From the NCBI GenBank assembly GCA_963745595.1, contig CAVUYB010000015.1, positions 248,001 through 312,000 of the forward strand: 64,000 nt of DNA. Reading direction: 5' to 3'. Within the stretch, counting starts at the first letter, position 1. Each line of letters begins with the position of its first letter. This DNA is from DASZUK01 sp963745595 (GTDB lineage Bacteria > Actinomycetota > Acidimicrobiia > Acidimicrobiales > RAAP-2). Below are positions 50,962 through 59,610 of the stretch, piece after piece. Position numbers and translations under genes: made by a program. The notes beneath the pieces were generated by a model, which was not told where the DNA came from, made no database searches, and saw only the letters and a program-made list of their open reading frames with translations.

Positions 50962-51990
50962 GTGGACGTCGCCGTCGCCCGGAGCGACGGTCCGCTCCGT
51001 CCTCTCGAGGCGGCGCTGCCCCTCCGGCAGGGCGACACCGGCGACGCGGTGGCGGACATCCGTCGACGGCTGGGCGCGCTCGGCTTCCCGACGGCCGGCG
51101 ACGCGGCGGACCGCTTCGGTCACGCGACGCGCGCCGCGGTCGAGGCGTTCCAGCACCGCCGGGGCCTGCGGGTGGACGGCGTCTGTGGTCCTCAGACGTG
51201 GAACACCCTGGTGGAGGCCGGTTTTCGTCTCGGTGACCGCTTCTTGTACCGGCGGACGCCGATGCTCCGCGGCGACGACGTCGCGGAGCTCCAGCAACGG
51301 CTCGGCTCGCTCGGCTTCCACACCGGAAGGGTCGACGGCATCTTCGGCGACGCCACCTCGGCCGCGCTCGGCGAGTTCCAGCGGAACGCCGGCCTGCCGG
51401 TCGACGGCATCCTCGGGGCCACGACCTTGCGCGAGCTCCTCCGCGTCCAGCTCCACCACGAACAGGCCGACGCCCTCGTCGCCACCGTTCGTGACCGGGA
51501 GCTGCTCCGCCAGGCCCCACCGACCCTGTCCGGGCGTCATGTCGCGGTCGGCGAAGGCGGTGGGCTCAGCACGACCGTCGCCGCCCTTCGCCGACGCCTC
51601 GTCGTCGCTGGCGCCCGCGTCACGTCCCTCCACCATCCCGACGACTCCGCCCAGGCGCTCGAGGCCAACGCCGCCGCCGTCGACGTCTACCTGGCCTTGC
51701 GACTCGACCCCGACCAGCCCGGTTGCACCACGTCCTTCTACGCCGGCTACCGCTACGAGTCGCCCGGTGGGCGACGGCTGGCCGAGCTCGTCCAGCAGGA
51801 GGTGCTCGGCGCGTTCGGCCTGCCCGACCGGGCCGTCCACGGGATGTCCGTGCCGCTGCTACGCGAGACCCGGATGCCGGCCGTCATCGTCGAGGTCGGT
51901 CCGGCCACCCTCGTCGTCGAACAGGGCCCGGCCCTGGCCGGCGCGCTCGCCAGCGCGCTCGTCGCCTGGGCCGGATCGGCCTGGGACTAA
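50962..51990 (+). CDS. cwlM: CwlM-like peptidoglycan-binding, amidase-fold protein
   Basis: 342 residues from GTG 50962, no signal peptide. Two N-terminal PG_binding_1 repeats (~22-80: LRQGDTGDAVADIRRRLGAL, AVEAFQHRRGLRVDG; and ~95-160: LRGDDVAELQQRLGSLGF, GEFQRNAGLPVDG) precede an amidase_3-type domain. In that domain the expected first zinc histidine region reads RHVAVGEGGGLS and the second YLALRLDP, so the usual His and Glu ligands look replaced; only the late glutamate in VIVEVGPATLV remains. Mycobacterial CwlM, at the same trxA-parB position, is a cytoplasmic activator of MurA rather than a hydrolase. A regulatory role is therefore likely. Confidence 0.82.
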   Translation: MDVAVARSDGPLRPLEAALPLRQGDTGDAVADIRRRLGALGFPTAGDAADRFGHATRAAVEAFQHRRGLRVDGVCGPQTWNTLVEAGFRLGDRFLYRRTPMLRGDDVAELQQRLGSLGFHTGRVDGIFGDATSAALGEFQRNAGLPVDGILGATTLRELLRVQLHHEQADALVATVRDRELLRQAPPTLSGRHVAVGEGGGLSTTVAALRRRLVVAGARVTSLHHPDDSAQALEANAAAVDVYLALRLDPDQPGCTTSFYAGYRYESPGGRRLAELVQQEVLGAFGLPDRAVHGMSVPLLRETRMPAVIVEVGPATLVVEQGPALAGALASALVAWAGSAWD

Positions 51991-52161
51991 CCGGACATCA
52001 AGGTCGCGAGCCGCGCCACCGGCCGGCGGGAGGGTGAACAACCCGCGAACTAGAGGGTTCGTCGGTGAACGAGCCGCGATCGATCCCTTCACTTCAGGGA
52101 GAAATCAACAATCCACAACGTCATGCACAGGTTGTGGACGAGACTGAAGCAGGCCTTGACG

Positions 52162-52175
52162 GTTTCTCGTGAAAC
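52162..52175. promoter_or_regulatory. parS-like site downstream of parB
   Basis: GTTTCTCGTGAAAC matches the parS consensus GTTTCACGTGAAAC at 13 of 14 positions. It lies 32 bp beyond the parB stop, in the 216-bp gap after the cwlM-like gene. Two related sites are at 54666 and 54953. Confidence 0.8.
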
Positions 52176-52206
52176 CGGATACCGGCATGGGCGGTCCGGT
52201 CCAACG

Positions 52207-53193
52207 TCAGCCGTCGACGACCGGTTGTTCCTGGTCAAGATGGTGTGACCGGTCACCGTCCACCATCGCTCGATAGATCCGCTCCAGGTCCTCGAGCGTC
52301 GCGAACTCGACGACCAGCCGGCCGCGGCGATTCCGGAGCTCGACCGTCACCCGCGTATTGAGGTGCGTCGACAACAGCTCCTCCAGCTCCAGGACCCCGG
52401 GCTCCGGGAGCCGCCCGCCCCGGGCCGACCGGGCGGTCGTACCTTTGGTATTACCCCCCTCGATCTCCACCGGAGGCGGAGGTGACCCACTGATCGACTC
52501 CACGCCGGTACCTGCCGGCTCGTTCTCGGCTCGCACGAGGTCTTCGACCGCTCGGACGGTCAGTCCCTCCGCCACGATCCGCTGGACCAGCCCTTCCTGG
52601 AGCGCCCGATCCGGGGTCCCGAGCAGTGCCCGAGCGTGACCGGCCGAGATCGACCCTTCGGCCAGCGCCCGCTGGACGCCGCTCGGCAGCTGTAGCAAGC
52701 GAAGGGTGTTCGTCACCTGGGCCCGGCTCTTGCCGACCCGGGTCGCCACCTGCTCGTGGGTCAACCCGAACTCGTCGATCAACTGCTGGAACGCCGCCGC
52801 CTCTTCGAGGGGGTTCAGATCCTCCCGGTGGAGGTTCTCCACCAACGCCTGCTCCAGGCTGTGTACGTCCTCGGTCTCGCCCTTCACGAGCACCGGTATC
52901 GTCTGCAGCCCAGCCCGGCGAGCGGCCCGCCACCGGCGCTCGCCGGCGATCAGCTCGTAGCTCTCGTCGGCGCCATCGATCGCCCGGACCAGCACCGGCT
53001 GGAGCACCCCGAGCTCCTTGATCGACGCGGCGAGCGACGACATCGCCTCCTCGTCGAAGTGCGTGCGCGGCTGCAGGCTGTTCGCCCGAACGCTCGAGAT
53101 CGGGACCTCCCGGAGCGCAGACGCCCGGTCCCCCACCACCTCGGTCGGGATCAGCGCTCCCAGGCCCTTACCCAGCCCGCTTCGGCGCGCCAT
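52207..53193 (-). CDS. parB: chromosome partitioning protein ParB
   Basis: 328 residues. RRSGLGKGLGALIP at the N-terminus, the CTP-binding ParB/Srx core (LQPRTHFDEEAMSSLAASIK; YELIAGERRWRAARRAGL with the GERR motif), HTH LTHEQVATRVGKSRAQVTNTL, and a C-terminal dimerisation domain after a Gly/Pro linker. Loads at parS as a CTP-dependent clamp and stimulates ParA. RBS GAGGTGAG; overlaps parA by 26 bp. Confidence 0.97.
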   Translation of the reverse strand: MARRSGLGKGLGALIPTEVVGDRASALREVPISSVRANSLQPRTHFDEEAMSSLAASIKELGVLQPVLVRAIDGADESYELIAGERRWRAARRAGLQTIPVLVKGETEDVHSLEQALVENLHREDLNPLEEAAAFQQLIDEFGLTHEQVATRVGKSRAQVTNTLRLLQLPSGVQRALAEGSISAGHARALLGTPDRALQEGLVQRIVAEGLTVRAVEDLVRAENEPAGTGVESISGSPPPPVEIEGGNTKGTTARSARGGRLPEPGVLELEELLSTHLNTRVTVELRNRRGRLVVEFATLEDLERIYRAMVDGDRSHHLDQEQPVVDG

Positions 53194-54592
53194 TGCTCAC
53201 CTCCTTGGCCAGCTCGCGATAGGCGACCGCTCCTCGCGAGGTCGGGTCGAACACCGTGATCGGTTGACCGAACGACGGCGCCTCTGACAGCCGGACCGTT
53301 CGCGGGATGATGCTCCGGCACACCCGGTCGGCGAAGTGGCTGCGAACCTCGTCGGCCACGTCGATCGCCAGCCGCGTCCGGGCGTCGAACATCGTGAGGA
53401 CGATCGTCGAGACCTCCAGCTCGCTGTTGAGGTTCGACGCCACGAGATGGACGTTCCGCAACAGCTGGCTCAATCCCTCCAGCGCGTAGTACTCGCACTG
53501 GATCGGCACCAGAACCTCACGGGCCGCGGCCAGACCGTTCACCGTGATCAGGCCCAGCGACGGCGGACAGTCGATCAGGATGAAGTCGAAGTCCTCGACG
53601 ACCGCGTCGATTGCCTTCTTGAGCTTGAGCTCTCGGCTGAACGCCGGCACCAGCTCGATCTCGACGCCCGCCAGGTCGATCGTCGCCGGCGCCACGAATA
53701 GGTTCTTGACGCTCGTCGGCTCGATACAGTCCTCGATCGGCGTGTCCCGCATGATCACGTCGTACATCGACAGCTCGAAGTTCCTGGCGTCGATCCCGAG
53801 ACCCGTCGTCGCGTTCCCCTGCGGATCGAGGTCGACCACGAGGACCCGGTAGCCGAGCTCCGCCAGTGCGGCACCGAGGTTGACCGTCGTCGTCGTCTTC
53901 CCCACCCCGCCCTTCTGGTTCGCCACCGCCAGTACCCGGGGCAGGCTACGGACCTTTTTCGGCGTGCTCAGGTCTCCCGCCGCCGACTCGTCGCCGACCG
54001 ATGCTGGGATCCGGCTCCGCGTCCGGCTCGCCGCTGGGACCGGGGTCGGGGTCGGGGCCTCGTCGGGCGTCACTTGCGGCGGCTCGACCACCGGGCTCTC
54101 GTCGAGGTCCTCCGCCTCCTGGTCCCACGGTATCGTCGCGCCGAGCACGGTGGACGGCGTGGCCGCTGCGGGGGCCGAGGTCTGATTCGAGGCAGGGGCC
54201 GAGGACCGAACCGGGACTGGGGCCGGAACTGGGGATCCTGGGCCCTCTTCCGTGGCCTCGGTCACCACCACGGGTGCTGACGCCGTACCGTCGACGGTCG
54301 TCTCTATCGGCGGCCTCTCCCCCACTTCGGGCGACGACGCACTGGCGGCCGGAACTTCCGTATCGGCCAACTTTTCGTCGTCGGTGTCCGGAGGGGTTCC
54401 GTCGATCGAGATGCCGTCAAGGGTTGCTCCCGAAGGAGCCGTACCATCGGACGCCGACGCCTCACCCGTCGCGAGGTCCACCTCACTGGCCGGCGATGCC
54501 GACGACCGTTCTTCTTCTGACTTCTCTGGCTCGTCGGGGACGTCGGGTATCTCGTCCTCCAGCACCCGTTCACGGCGCCGAAGGCGCATCAC
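53168..54592 (-). CDS. parA: ParA chromosome partitioning ATPase with a long N-terminal extension
   Basis: 474 residues. The ATPase is residues ~217-474: VLAVANQKGGVGKTTTTVNL (deviant Walker A with signature lysine), VLVVDLDPQGNATTGLG, LIDCPPSLGLIT and DARTRLAIDVADEV. The first ~215 residues are a low-complexity acidic/Pro/Ser/Thr region (starting RRRERVLEDEIPDVPDEPEK) with no fold. Typical ParA/Soj proteins are 250-330 residues, so the extension is much longer than usual. It follows the possible start at 54592 (GTG-ATG); a later start would remove it, but no convincing ribosome site is seen inside. Confidence 0.94.
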   Translation of the reverse strand: MMRLRRRERVLEDEIPDVPDEPEKSEEERSSASPASEVDLATGEASASDGTAPSGATLDGISIDGTPPDTDDEKLADTEVPAASASSPEVGERPPIETTVDGTASAPVVVTEATEEGPGSPVPAPVPVRSSAPASNQTSAPAAATPSTVLGATIPWDQEAEDLDESPVVEPPQVTPDEAPTPTPVPAASRTRSRIPASVGDESAAGDLSTPKKVRSLPRVLAVANQKGGVGKTTTTVNLGAALAELGYRVLVVDLDPQGNATTGLGIDARNFELSMYDVIMRDTPIEDCIEPTSVKNLFVAPATIDLAGVEIELVPAFSRELKLKKAIDAVVEDFDFILIDCPPSLGLITVNGLAAAREVLVPIQCEYYALEGLSQLLRNVHLVASNLNSELEVSTIVLTMFDARTRLAIDVADEVRSHFADRVCRSIIPRTVRLSEAPSFGQPITVFDPTSRGAVAYRELAKEVSNGAPKRAG

Positions 54593-54665
54593 CTATTCCC
54601 GAGACAGCAACTGACCACGCCCCCATCCTCCACGGGTCCGGGGGCCAGGTCAAGCCTCTCTTGAG

Positions 54666-54700
54666 GTTTCACGTGATTCATTACGGTGAAACACCCCCAG
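54666..54700. repeat. parS-containing repeat, copy 1
   Basis: GTTTCACGTGATTC (12 of 14 parS positions) followed by TACGGTGAAACACCCCC. The whole ~35-bp unit recurs at 54953-54988 with about five differences. It lies 74 bp upstream of parA, in a 440-bp non-coding stretch where I see no gene. Confidence 0.7.
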
Positions 54701-54952
54701 GGCCTGCCGTTGGAACATGGTCGACCCCACAATCGACGGGCATTCCCGGGCCATCGTGGTCGCTACCGGGCTCTGGGCCGGCCGTCCTATGCCCTCAGCA
54801 ATCTGATTCTCCGGTCCATCGCTTGTTCTCGGCCGCGGCCTCTTTTCCGATCGTGTCCGCGTTCCTAACCGCGTTGTCAGTCCAACCTCGACCATGAGCG
54901 GGTCGAATAAGAAAGGCGAGGCCGGGTGGACGGGGCAACCGTCCAACGACGC

Positions 54953-54988
54953 GTTTCACGTGGAACCATACGGTGAAACACCCCACAG
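54953..54988. repeat. parS-containing repeat, copy 2
   Basis: GTTTCACGTGGAAC (13 of 14 parS positions), CCA and TACGGTGAAACACCCC. The GGTGAAAC part is itself an extra parS half-site. Directly upstream of the LAGLIDADG gene that starts at 55033. Confidence 0.75.
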
Positions 54989-55032
54989 GCTACGCTGGGC
55001 TTCCGTTCGAGAAGCGCAGAGAGGGGAGTGCG

Positions 55033-55431
55033 GTGGTCACGGAGTACGAAGAAGGGCTGCTCGTCGGACTGCTCATCGGTGAGGGACATTTCGGAGGCGA
55101 CGGCCGCCAGCCGCAGGTAACGCTCCGCATGCACGTCCGCCACGAGGCCATGTTCCGTTGGTTGGAACGGACGTTCCCCGGGGGGAAGCTCTACGGTCCC
55201 TACCATCATGACGGCCGGCACTACTACCAGTGGATGGTCCGAGGGACGTACCTTCGTGACACGCTGCTGCCTATCCTCGAAAGACGGATCTCGCCAGCGA
55301 TCGACGGCCACAGCTACGAGCGGATCCAGGGCATGCGGCAGCGGTACGCGGGGCGTCTGAACCGGCCAGATGCCGGCGCCGGATCAGCAGACGTCACTCC
55401 GACGCCCCCCGGCGCAAGCCCAGCGCCGTGA
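55033..55431 (+). CDS. free-standing LAGLIDADG-type endonuclease-like protein
   Basis: 132 residues from GTG 55033, preceded by GAGGGGAG. EEGLLVGLLIGEGHFGGDG is a single LAGLIDADG-like motif with a glutamate/glycine ending, followed by the DNA-facing strands QVTLRMHVRHEAMFRWLERT and GGKLYGPYHHDGRHYYQWMV. One motif suggests a homodimeric endonuclease, or a WhiA-like DNA-binding derivative. It stands alone between parA and rsmG, next to a parS-like repeat; the unstructured last ~30 residues are Pro/Ala-rich. Confidence 0.72.
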   Translation: MVTEYEEGLLVGLLIGEGHFGGDGRQPQVTLRMHVRHEAMFRWLERTFPGGKLYGPYHHDGRHYYQWMVRGTYLRDTLLPILERRISPAIDGHSYERIQGMRQRYAGRLNRPDAGAGSADVTPTPPGASPAP

Positions 55432-55455
55432 CGGCTGGTCGGGCGGCCAGAGCCG

Positions 55456-55500
55456 TGCTCGGAACAACCGCACTCGGAACAGCGGTGCTCAGAACAGTGG
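55456..55500. repeat. three 15-bp tandem units at the end of rsmG
   Basis: TGCTCGGAACAACCG, CACTCGGAACAGCGG and TGCTCAGAACAGTGG follow head to tail. The third unit overlaps the last codons of rsmG. The core CTCGGAACA resembles the trxB-trxA repeat at 50516. Confidence 0.6.
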
Positions 55501-56121
55501 GCGCTTGGCCGGCACCCCGACTCGACGGGGAAAACGGTCGGGGCAGGCAATCTGCTGCTCGGCGACTCGATAGCTGAAGCCGTTCTCGACGCGGCGGCTG
55601 GGGGAGAGGCCCAGCAAGCCCAGTCCGTCGGCCGGCCAGCGTTCGCCGGTCGGCGGACTTTCCTCCGGAGGCTCGGACGTGATCATCAGTCCCCCGACCC
55701 GCAGGAACGGGGCCGCGCACTCGGCGACAACCGGGGGAGTGGCAAACGACCGGGCGACGACGAGGTCGTACTGACGACGCTCCGCATCGTGACGCCCGAT
55801 CTCCTCGGCCCGCCCGCGAACGACACGGACCCGGTCTGTGACCCCGAGCTCGATGACCGCCCGTTCCAAGAACGTGGTCCTCCGCTTATTGGCGTCGAGC
55901 AGAACCAGTTCGACTTTCGGCCACATCAAGGCAAGGACGAGGCCGGGGAGGCCGGCACCGGAGCCGAGATCCAACGCCAGCGCCGGACCCCGCGGGTCGC
56001 CATACGCGACGGCAAAACCCCGGGCATGCTCGATGTGCGGCCCCACGGGCCCAGGGCCCAAGAAACCGACGTCCCGGGCCTCGAGCAGGACGCCCTCGAG
56101 TAGCGATGTCGACCGAGTCAC
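55489..56121 (-). CDS. rsmG: 16S rRNA (guanine-N7) methyltransferase RsmG
   Basis: 210 residues. SAM loop ALDLGSGAGLPGLVLAL, LLDANKRRTTFLERAV, VVRGRAEEIG and DLVVARSFATPPVVAECAAP define RsmG/GidB, which methylates G527 of 16S rRNA. The N-terminal helix region is a little short for the family (no ribosome site is obvious at 56121), so the true start might be slightly different. Canonical place between parA and jag. Confidence 0.92.
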   Translation of the reverse strand: MTRSTSLLEGVLLEARDVGFLGPGPVGPHIEHARGFAVAYGDPRGPALALDLGSGAGLPGLVLALMWPKVELVLLDANKRRTTFLERAVIELGVTDRVRVVRGRAEEIGRHDAERRQYDLVVARSFATPPVVAECAAPFLRVGGLMITSEPPEESPPTGERWPADGLGLLGLSPSRRVENGFSYRVAEQQIACPDRFPRRVGVPAKRPLF

Positions 56122-56233
56122 GGCCGCCGGTCAGTACGGCCGGCGCCCACGACGCCAGTCGAGGAGCCGGGTGCCGGCCATGACCCGGCCGGGTCCAGCA
56201 AGGCGGTGACTGCGGCCCGGGCCGCCGTCGCCG

Positions 56234-57286
56234 TCAGCTCGCCGGAGCGATGACGATGTAGCGGGACGGGTCCTCGCCCTCGGAGCGAGAGGCGACGCCG
56301 TCGATCTCCTTGACGGAGTCGTGAATGACCTTCCGGTCGGCCGGCGACATCGGCTCGAGGGCCCGCTCGGTGCCCGTCTCTACGACCTCGGCCGAGACCT
56401 GCTGGCTGAACCGCTGCAGGGCCGCGGCCCGCTTCTCGCGGTACCCCGCCACGTCGACCAGGATCCGGTCGGTCTTGCCCGGGCACTGCCGCTGCACCAC
56501 CGTCCTCGTCACGTCCTGCAGCGCGGCCAGCGTGGCGCCTTTCGGGCCGACGAGCACTCCCAGTCCGTCGCCGGTCGCGGCGATCTCGACCGTCTCCTCG
56601 TCGAGAACACGGGTCTCGATCGCCGCGTCGAGGCCATAGTGGGCCAGCAGGCCTTGCAGGAAGTCCCGGGCCACCTCCGCCTGCTCCTCCAGGGTCATGC
56701 CTTCTGCCATCCCGGTTTCCTCCCTCGTCATCGATTCGTCGTCGCTTCCGGCCGCCGCTGCCCGGTCGTCGTTCCGTACTGACCCGTTCCGCGCCGCTGA
56801 GCCCTGGGCCGACCCAGCGCCGTTCACCCCGGCCGTCCCCCGGTTGGCGGCACGGTTCCTCCGGCGGCGGGCCGAGCGGCTCGTGCCACTCGCCGCGTCA
56901 CCGGTCGAACGCAGCTCACCCGACGGGTCGGTCGACGTCGGCCGGTCGCCGCCGTTCTGCCGGTCGCCGCCAGTCGGTCGTTCACGGTCCTGTCGGCCGT
57001 CCCGCGGGCGACCACTGGCGTTCTTTCCACCGGACCTCCCGGTCGCGCCGCGGTCGTCACGGCCGCGGTCAGGTCGTTCCTTCGTCCGTCGGGTTCGCTT
57101 CGGACGCGGCCCGACCGGTCGGACCCTCGCCCGCACCCGAGCCTCACCGCGGACACGGCCGAACAGCCCGACCTTCGGTTCGGCGACGATGATGACCTCG
57201 GCGTCCTTCTCGGCCACCCCGAGTTGGTCGAGTGCGGCCTCCTTGGCCTCGTCAACAGACTTTCCAGCGACCTCAACCCACTCCAC
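56234..57286 (-). CDS. jag: Jag/KhpB RNA-binding protein
   Basis: 350 residues. Jag-N domain at the start (MEWVEVAGKSVDEAKEAALD, then PKVGLFGRVRGEA), a long basic disordered middle (~65-200, rich in Arg/Gly/Asp/Asn), and a KH domain (EIAATGDGLGVLVGPKGATL) with R3H near the end (RFSQQVSAEV, PMSPADRKVIHDSVK). RNA-binding regulator linked to YidC in many bacteria; here it is 3 bp after yidC on the same strand. Confidence 0.93.
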   Translation of the reverse strand: MEWVEVAGKSVDEAKEAALDQLGVAEKDAEVIIVAEPKVGLFGRVRGEARVRARVRPVGPRPKRTRRTKERPDRGRDDRGATGRSGGKNASGRPRDGRQDRERPTGGDRQNGGDRPTSTDPSGELRSTGDAASGTSRSARRRRNRAANRGTAGVNGAGSAQGSAARNGSVRNDDRAAAAGSDDESMTREETGMAEGMTLEEQAEVARDFLQGLLAHYGLDAAIETRVLDEETVEIAATGDGLGVLVGPKGATLAALQDVTRTVVQRQCPGKTDRILVDVAGYREKRAAALQRFSQQVSAEVVETGTERALEPMSPADRKVIHDSVKEIDGVASRSEGEDPSRYIVIAPAS

Positions 57287-57289
57287 GCG

Positions 57290-58630
57290 TCAGCGAGCCT
57301 TTCTCGTTCTCTTCGACTTCGACCGGGGGTGCGCCTTCGGGGGAGTGCTGTCGGCACCACCCTGGCTGGTTCCATTGGCCCCGCTTGATTTTCCGTTCGT
57401 CTTCCCGTTCGTCCCGGCACCGGCGCCCGTGGCCCGCGCCCCCGACCGCTGGCCGGTCTTCGACCCCGCGCCACCAGTTGGCCCCGAACCGCCGGCTTTG
57501 GACCCTCCGGGCTTCGGTCTGGTCCCCCCGGTCTTCGATCCGGCGGTCTTCTCCCCCGACAGGACCTCCGATCCGACGTCGAGCGCGGGCGCTCCACCCG
57601 CCACCGGCTTCTTCTTGCCGGAGCCCCCGATCTCCCGTTCGCCCGGGCGTTTGACGATCCCATATCGGAAAATGAAGTCCTGCGTCCCAATACGAATAGC
57701 CGAAGAGACGATCATGTAAATGACCACGCCGGCCGGCACCAAAAAGTAGATATAGGCGAAGATCAGCGGCATGACCTTCTGCATGGTCTGCATCTGCGGG
57801 TTCATCTGCGCAGCGTTCTTGTTGCGCTTCGTCATCTGGCTCATCTGGAAGTACTGCAACGCCACGGCGATGGCCACCAAAGCGAAGTAGGGGATGTAGT
57901 CGTACCAGTGGGCGTGGTGCGTCAGCGGCTTCGAAGCCAGGTTCAGCCCGAACGACTTCATCACCCCGGGGGTGTTGACCAAGTTGTGGAACATGGTCGA
58001 GGTGGTGGGGATGTACCGGGGAACGGCGCACACTGTGCCGGTTGTCGGAAGGCAGGTCAGGGCGTGGAACGAGCTGCCGTGGTGGGGGCCGACGTAGACC
58101 AGTCCATTTCCGGCTCCCCGGTGGGCGAACGCGCTGGCTGTCTTCCCGGTCGCGGCCATGGCATTCTTCAGCGGGAGCACGGCTGTTGTCGGGAAGAGAG
58201 TCTTCTTATTGATGGTGTTGGTCAGTCCCTTGATCGTGTCATACAAGACGATCAGCGCCGGCATCTGCAGGAACATCGGGAGACATCCGCCGGTGGGGCT
58301 GACGCCGTGCTCCTTGTAGAGCCGCATCATTTCCGAATTGAGCTGCTCTCGGTTTTCGGTCCCCTTGTACTTCTGCCGAAGCTTCTGGAGCTCGGGCTGC
58401 AGGGCCTGCATGGCGATCATCGACTTCGTGCTCTTGATCGTCAGCGGCGTCAGCAGCGCCATGATCAGGATCGTCAGCAGGATGATGGCGATGGCGTAGT
58501 TCGGGATCAGCCCGTAGATGAACGCCAAGATCGTGCCGACCAGCTCGAACAGGGGATGGAAGATCTCCCCGACCGCTTTGAACAGCGAATTCTCCGCCAG
58601 GACCGGCGACAGCGCCGAAAGATGGATCAT
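57290..58630 (-). CDS. yidC: membrane protein insertase YidC
   Basis: 446 residues. Five-helix insertase of the Gram-positive type: NYAIAIILLTILIMALLTP with the cytoplasmic loop TIKSTKSMIAMQALQPELQK, then GCLPMFLQMPALIVLYDTIK and the C-terminal pair FALVAIAVALQYFQMSQMTK and VMPLIFAYIYFLVPAGVVIY. A periplasmic insert of ~100 residues and a Gly/Lys/Ser-rich tail are present. Stop and jag start are 3 bp apart; its start overlaps the yidD stop. Confidence 0.96.
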   Translation of the reverse strand: MIHLSALSPVLAENSLFKAVGEIFHPLFELVGTILAFIYGLIPNYAIAIILLTILIMALLTPLTIKSTKSMIAMQALQPELQKLRQKYKGTENREQLNSEMMRLYKEHGVSPTGGCLPMFLQMPALIVLYDTIKGLTNTINKKTLFPTTAVLPLKNAMAATGKTASAFAHRGAGNGLVYVGPHHGSSFHALTCLPTTGTVCAVPRYIPTTSTMFHNLVNTPGVMKSFGLNLASKPLTHHAHWYDYIPYFALVAIAVALQYFQMSQMTKRNKNAAQMNPQMQTMQKVMPLIFAYIYFLVPAGVVIYMIVSSAIRIGTQDFIFRYGIVKRPGEREIGGSGKKKPVAGGAPALDVGSEVLSGEKTAGSKTGGTRPKPGGSKAGGSGPTGGAGSKTGQRSGARATGAGAGTNGKTNGKSSGANGTSQGGADSTPPKAHPRSKSKRTRKAR

Positions 58631-58896
58631 CGTGGGCCGCGCCTCACGTCATGCCGAACCTCGAGCGGGACCAGGTCGACCCCGTGCCCACCGAACGGGT
58701 GGCAACGAGACACCCGGCGGGCGGCCAGGAGGCCACCCCGCCAGGCGCCGTGGCGCTCGACCGCCTCCTCGGCATAGACGGAGCAGCTCGGATAGAAGCG
58801 GCAAGGGGACACGCTCCCCGAACGAAGTCCCTGGTAGACGTGGATTGCGGCCAGCACAGCCCGCTGGGCCCGGCCGGCCGACGTCGGGTCGCTCAT
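58627..58896 (-). CDS. yidD: membrane protein insertion efficiency factor YidD
   Basis: 89 residues. VLAAIHVYQGLRSGSVSPCR, YPSCSVYAEEAVERHGAWRG and RRVSRCHPFGGHGVDLVP carry the three conserved cysteines of this small amphipathic protein. Overlaps rnpA and yidC by 4 bp each. Confidence 0.95.
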   Translation of the reverse strand: MSDPTSAGRAQRAVLAAIHVYQGLRSGSVSPCRFYPSCSVYAEEAVERHGAWRGGLLAARRVSRCHPFGGHGVDLVPLEVRHDVRRGPR

Positions 58897-59279
58897 CGAT
58901 CTGGCCCGTTCCCCGGAGCGCCGGTCGTCGTCGTCTCCGCCGGCCGGCCGGCGGCCGACGTCATCGCCATTCGCACCGCGGCGACGAGATCGTCGAAGGG
59001 CATCGTGGCCACGGCCGGCGTCGGGCGCAGCAGATAGTTCCCCGGCACGACGTCCCGGGCGACCTCACGGACCGCCGACCGGAGACGCCGCCGAAGGCGG
59101 TTCCGGTGGACGGCATTCCCGTGACGCCGCCCGACGGCGTACGCCAACTGGGGAAGCGCGTCCGTGCCGGGGGACAGGGGAGTGAACGCGGCCCGGACGG
59201 GGCCGCGTCCGGAGCGCCCGAACGGCCGCTCCAGCGCCCGAAAGGTGGCGCGGTCACCGATCCGTCCGACCGAGGTCAT
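58893..59279 (-). CDS. rnpA: ribonuclease P protein component
   Basis: 128 residues. The RNR motif is visible in RRHGNAVHRNRLRRRLRSAV (basic helix binding the P RNA), and the start resembles GDRATFRALERPFGRSGRG. 17 bp after rpmH, the invariant pairing. Confidence 0.94.
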   Translation of the reverse strand: MTSVGRIGDRATFRALERPFGRSGRGPVRAAFTPLSPGTDALPQLAYAVGRRHGNAVHRNRLRRRLRSAVREVARDVVPGNYLLRPTPAVATMPFDDLVAAVRMAMTSAAGRPAETTTTGAPGNGPDR

Positions 59280-59296
59280 TAACGTATCGGTCCAGG

Positions 59297-59431
59297 TCAG
59301 ACAGTCAGGCGGTGACGCCCCTTGAGCCGCCTGGCTTTCAGGATCGACCGACCGGCCCGCGTCGACATGCGCTGGCGAAAGCCATGGGTCTTCGCCCGCT
59401 TGCGCGTGTTGGGTTGATACGTTCGCTTCAC
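59297..59431 (-). CDS. rpmH: 50S ribosomal protein bL34
   Basis: 44-residue protein from GTG 59431 to TGA 59297-59299. The reading VKRTYQPNTRKRAKTHGF, RQRMSTRAGRSILKARR and LKGRHRLTV is diagnostic. Reads away from dnaA and forms an operon with rnpA, yidD, yidC and jag. Confidence 0.96.
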   Translation of the reverse strand: MKRTYQPNTRKRAKTHGFRQRMSTRAGRSILKARRLKGRHRLTV

Positions 59432-59610
59432 GTCAGAGCCTTTCGCGCTGCCGCCCATTCCCCACCGTCAGGGGACCGGTCCAATCAGGCCACCACCGCC
59501 GGTGGGGACCGTCTTCGTGCCGGCGCGGCGTCAGCCGGCCGCAATGGCGTCTCCAGATGCTAGGCGCGATCGGCGGCGGCCACTAGTCGACGCTGTCACC
59601 GGCCGCTCCG

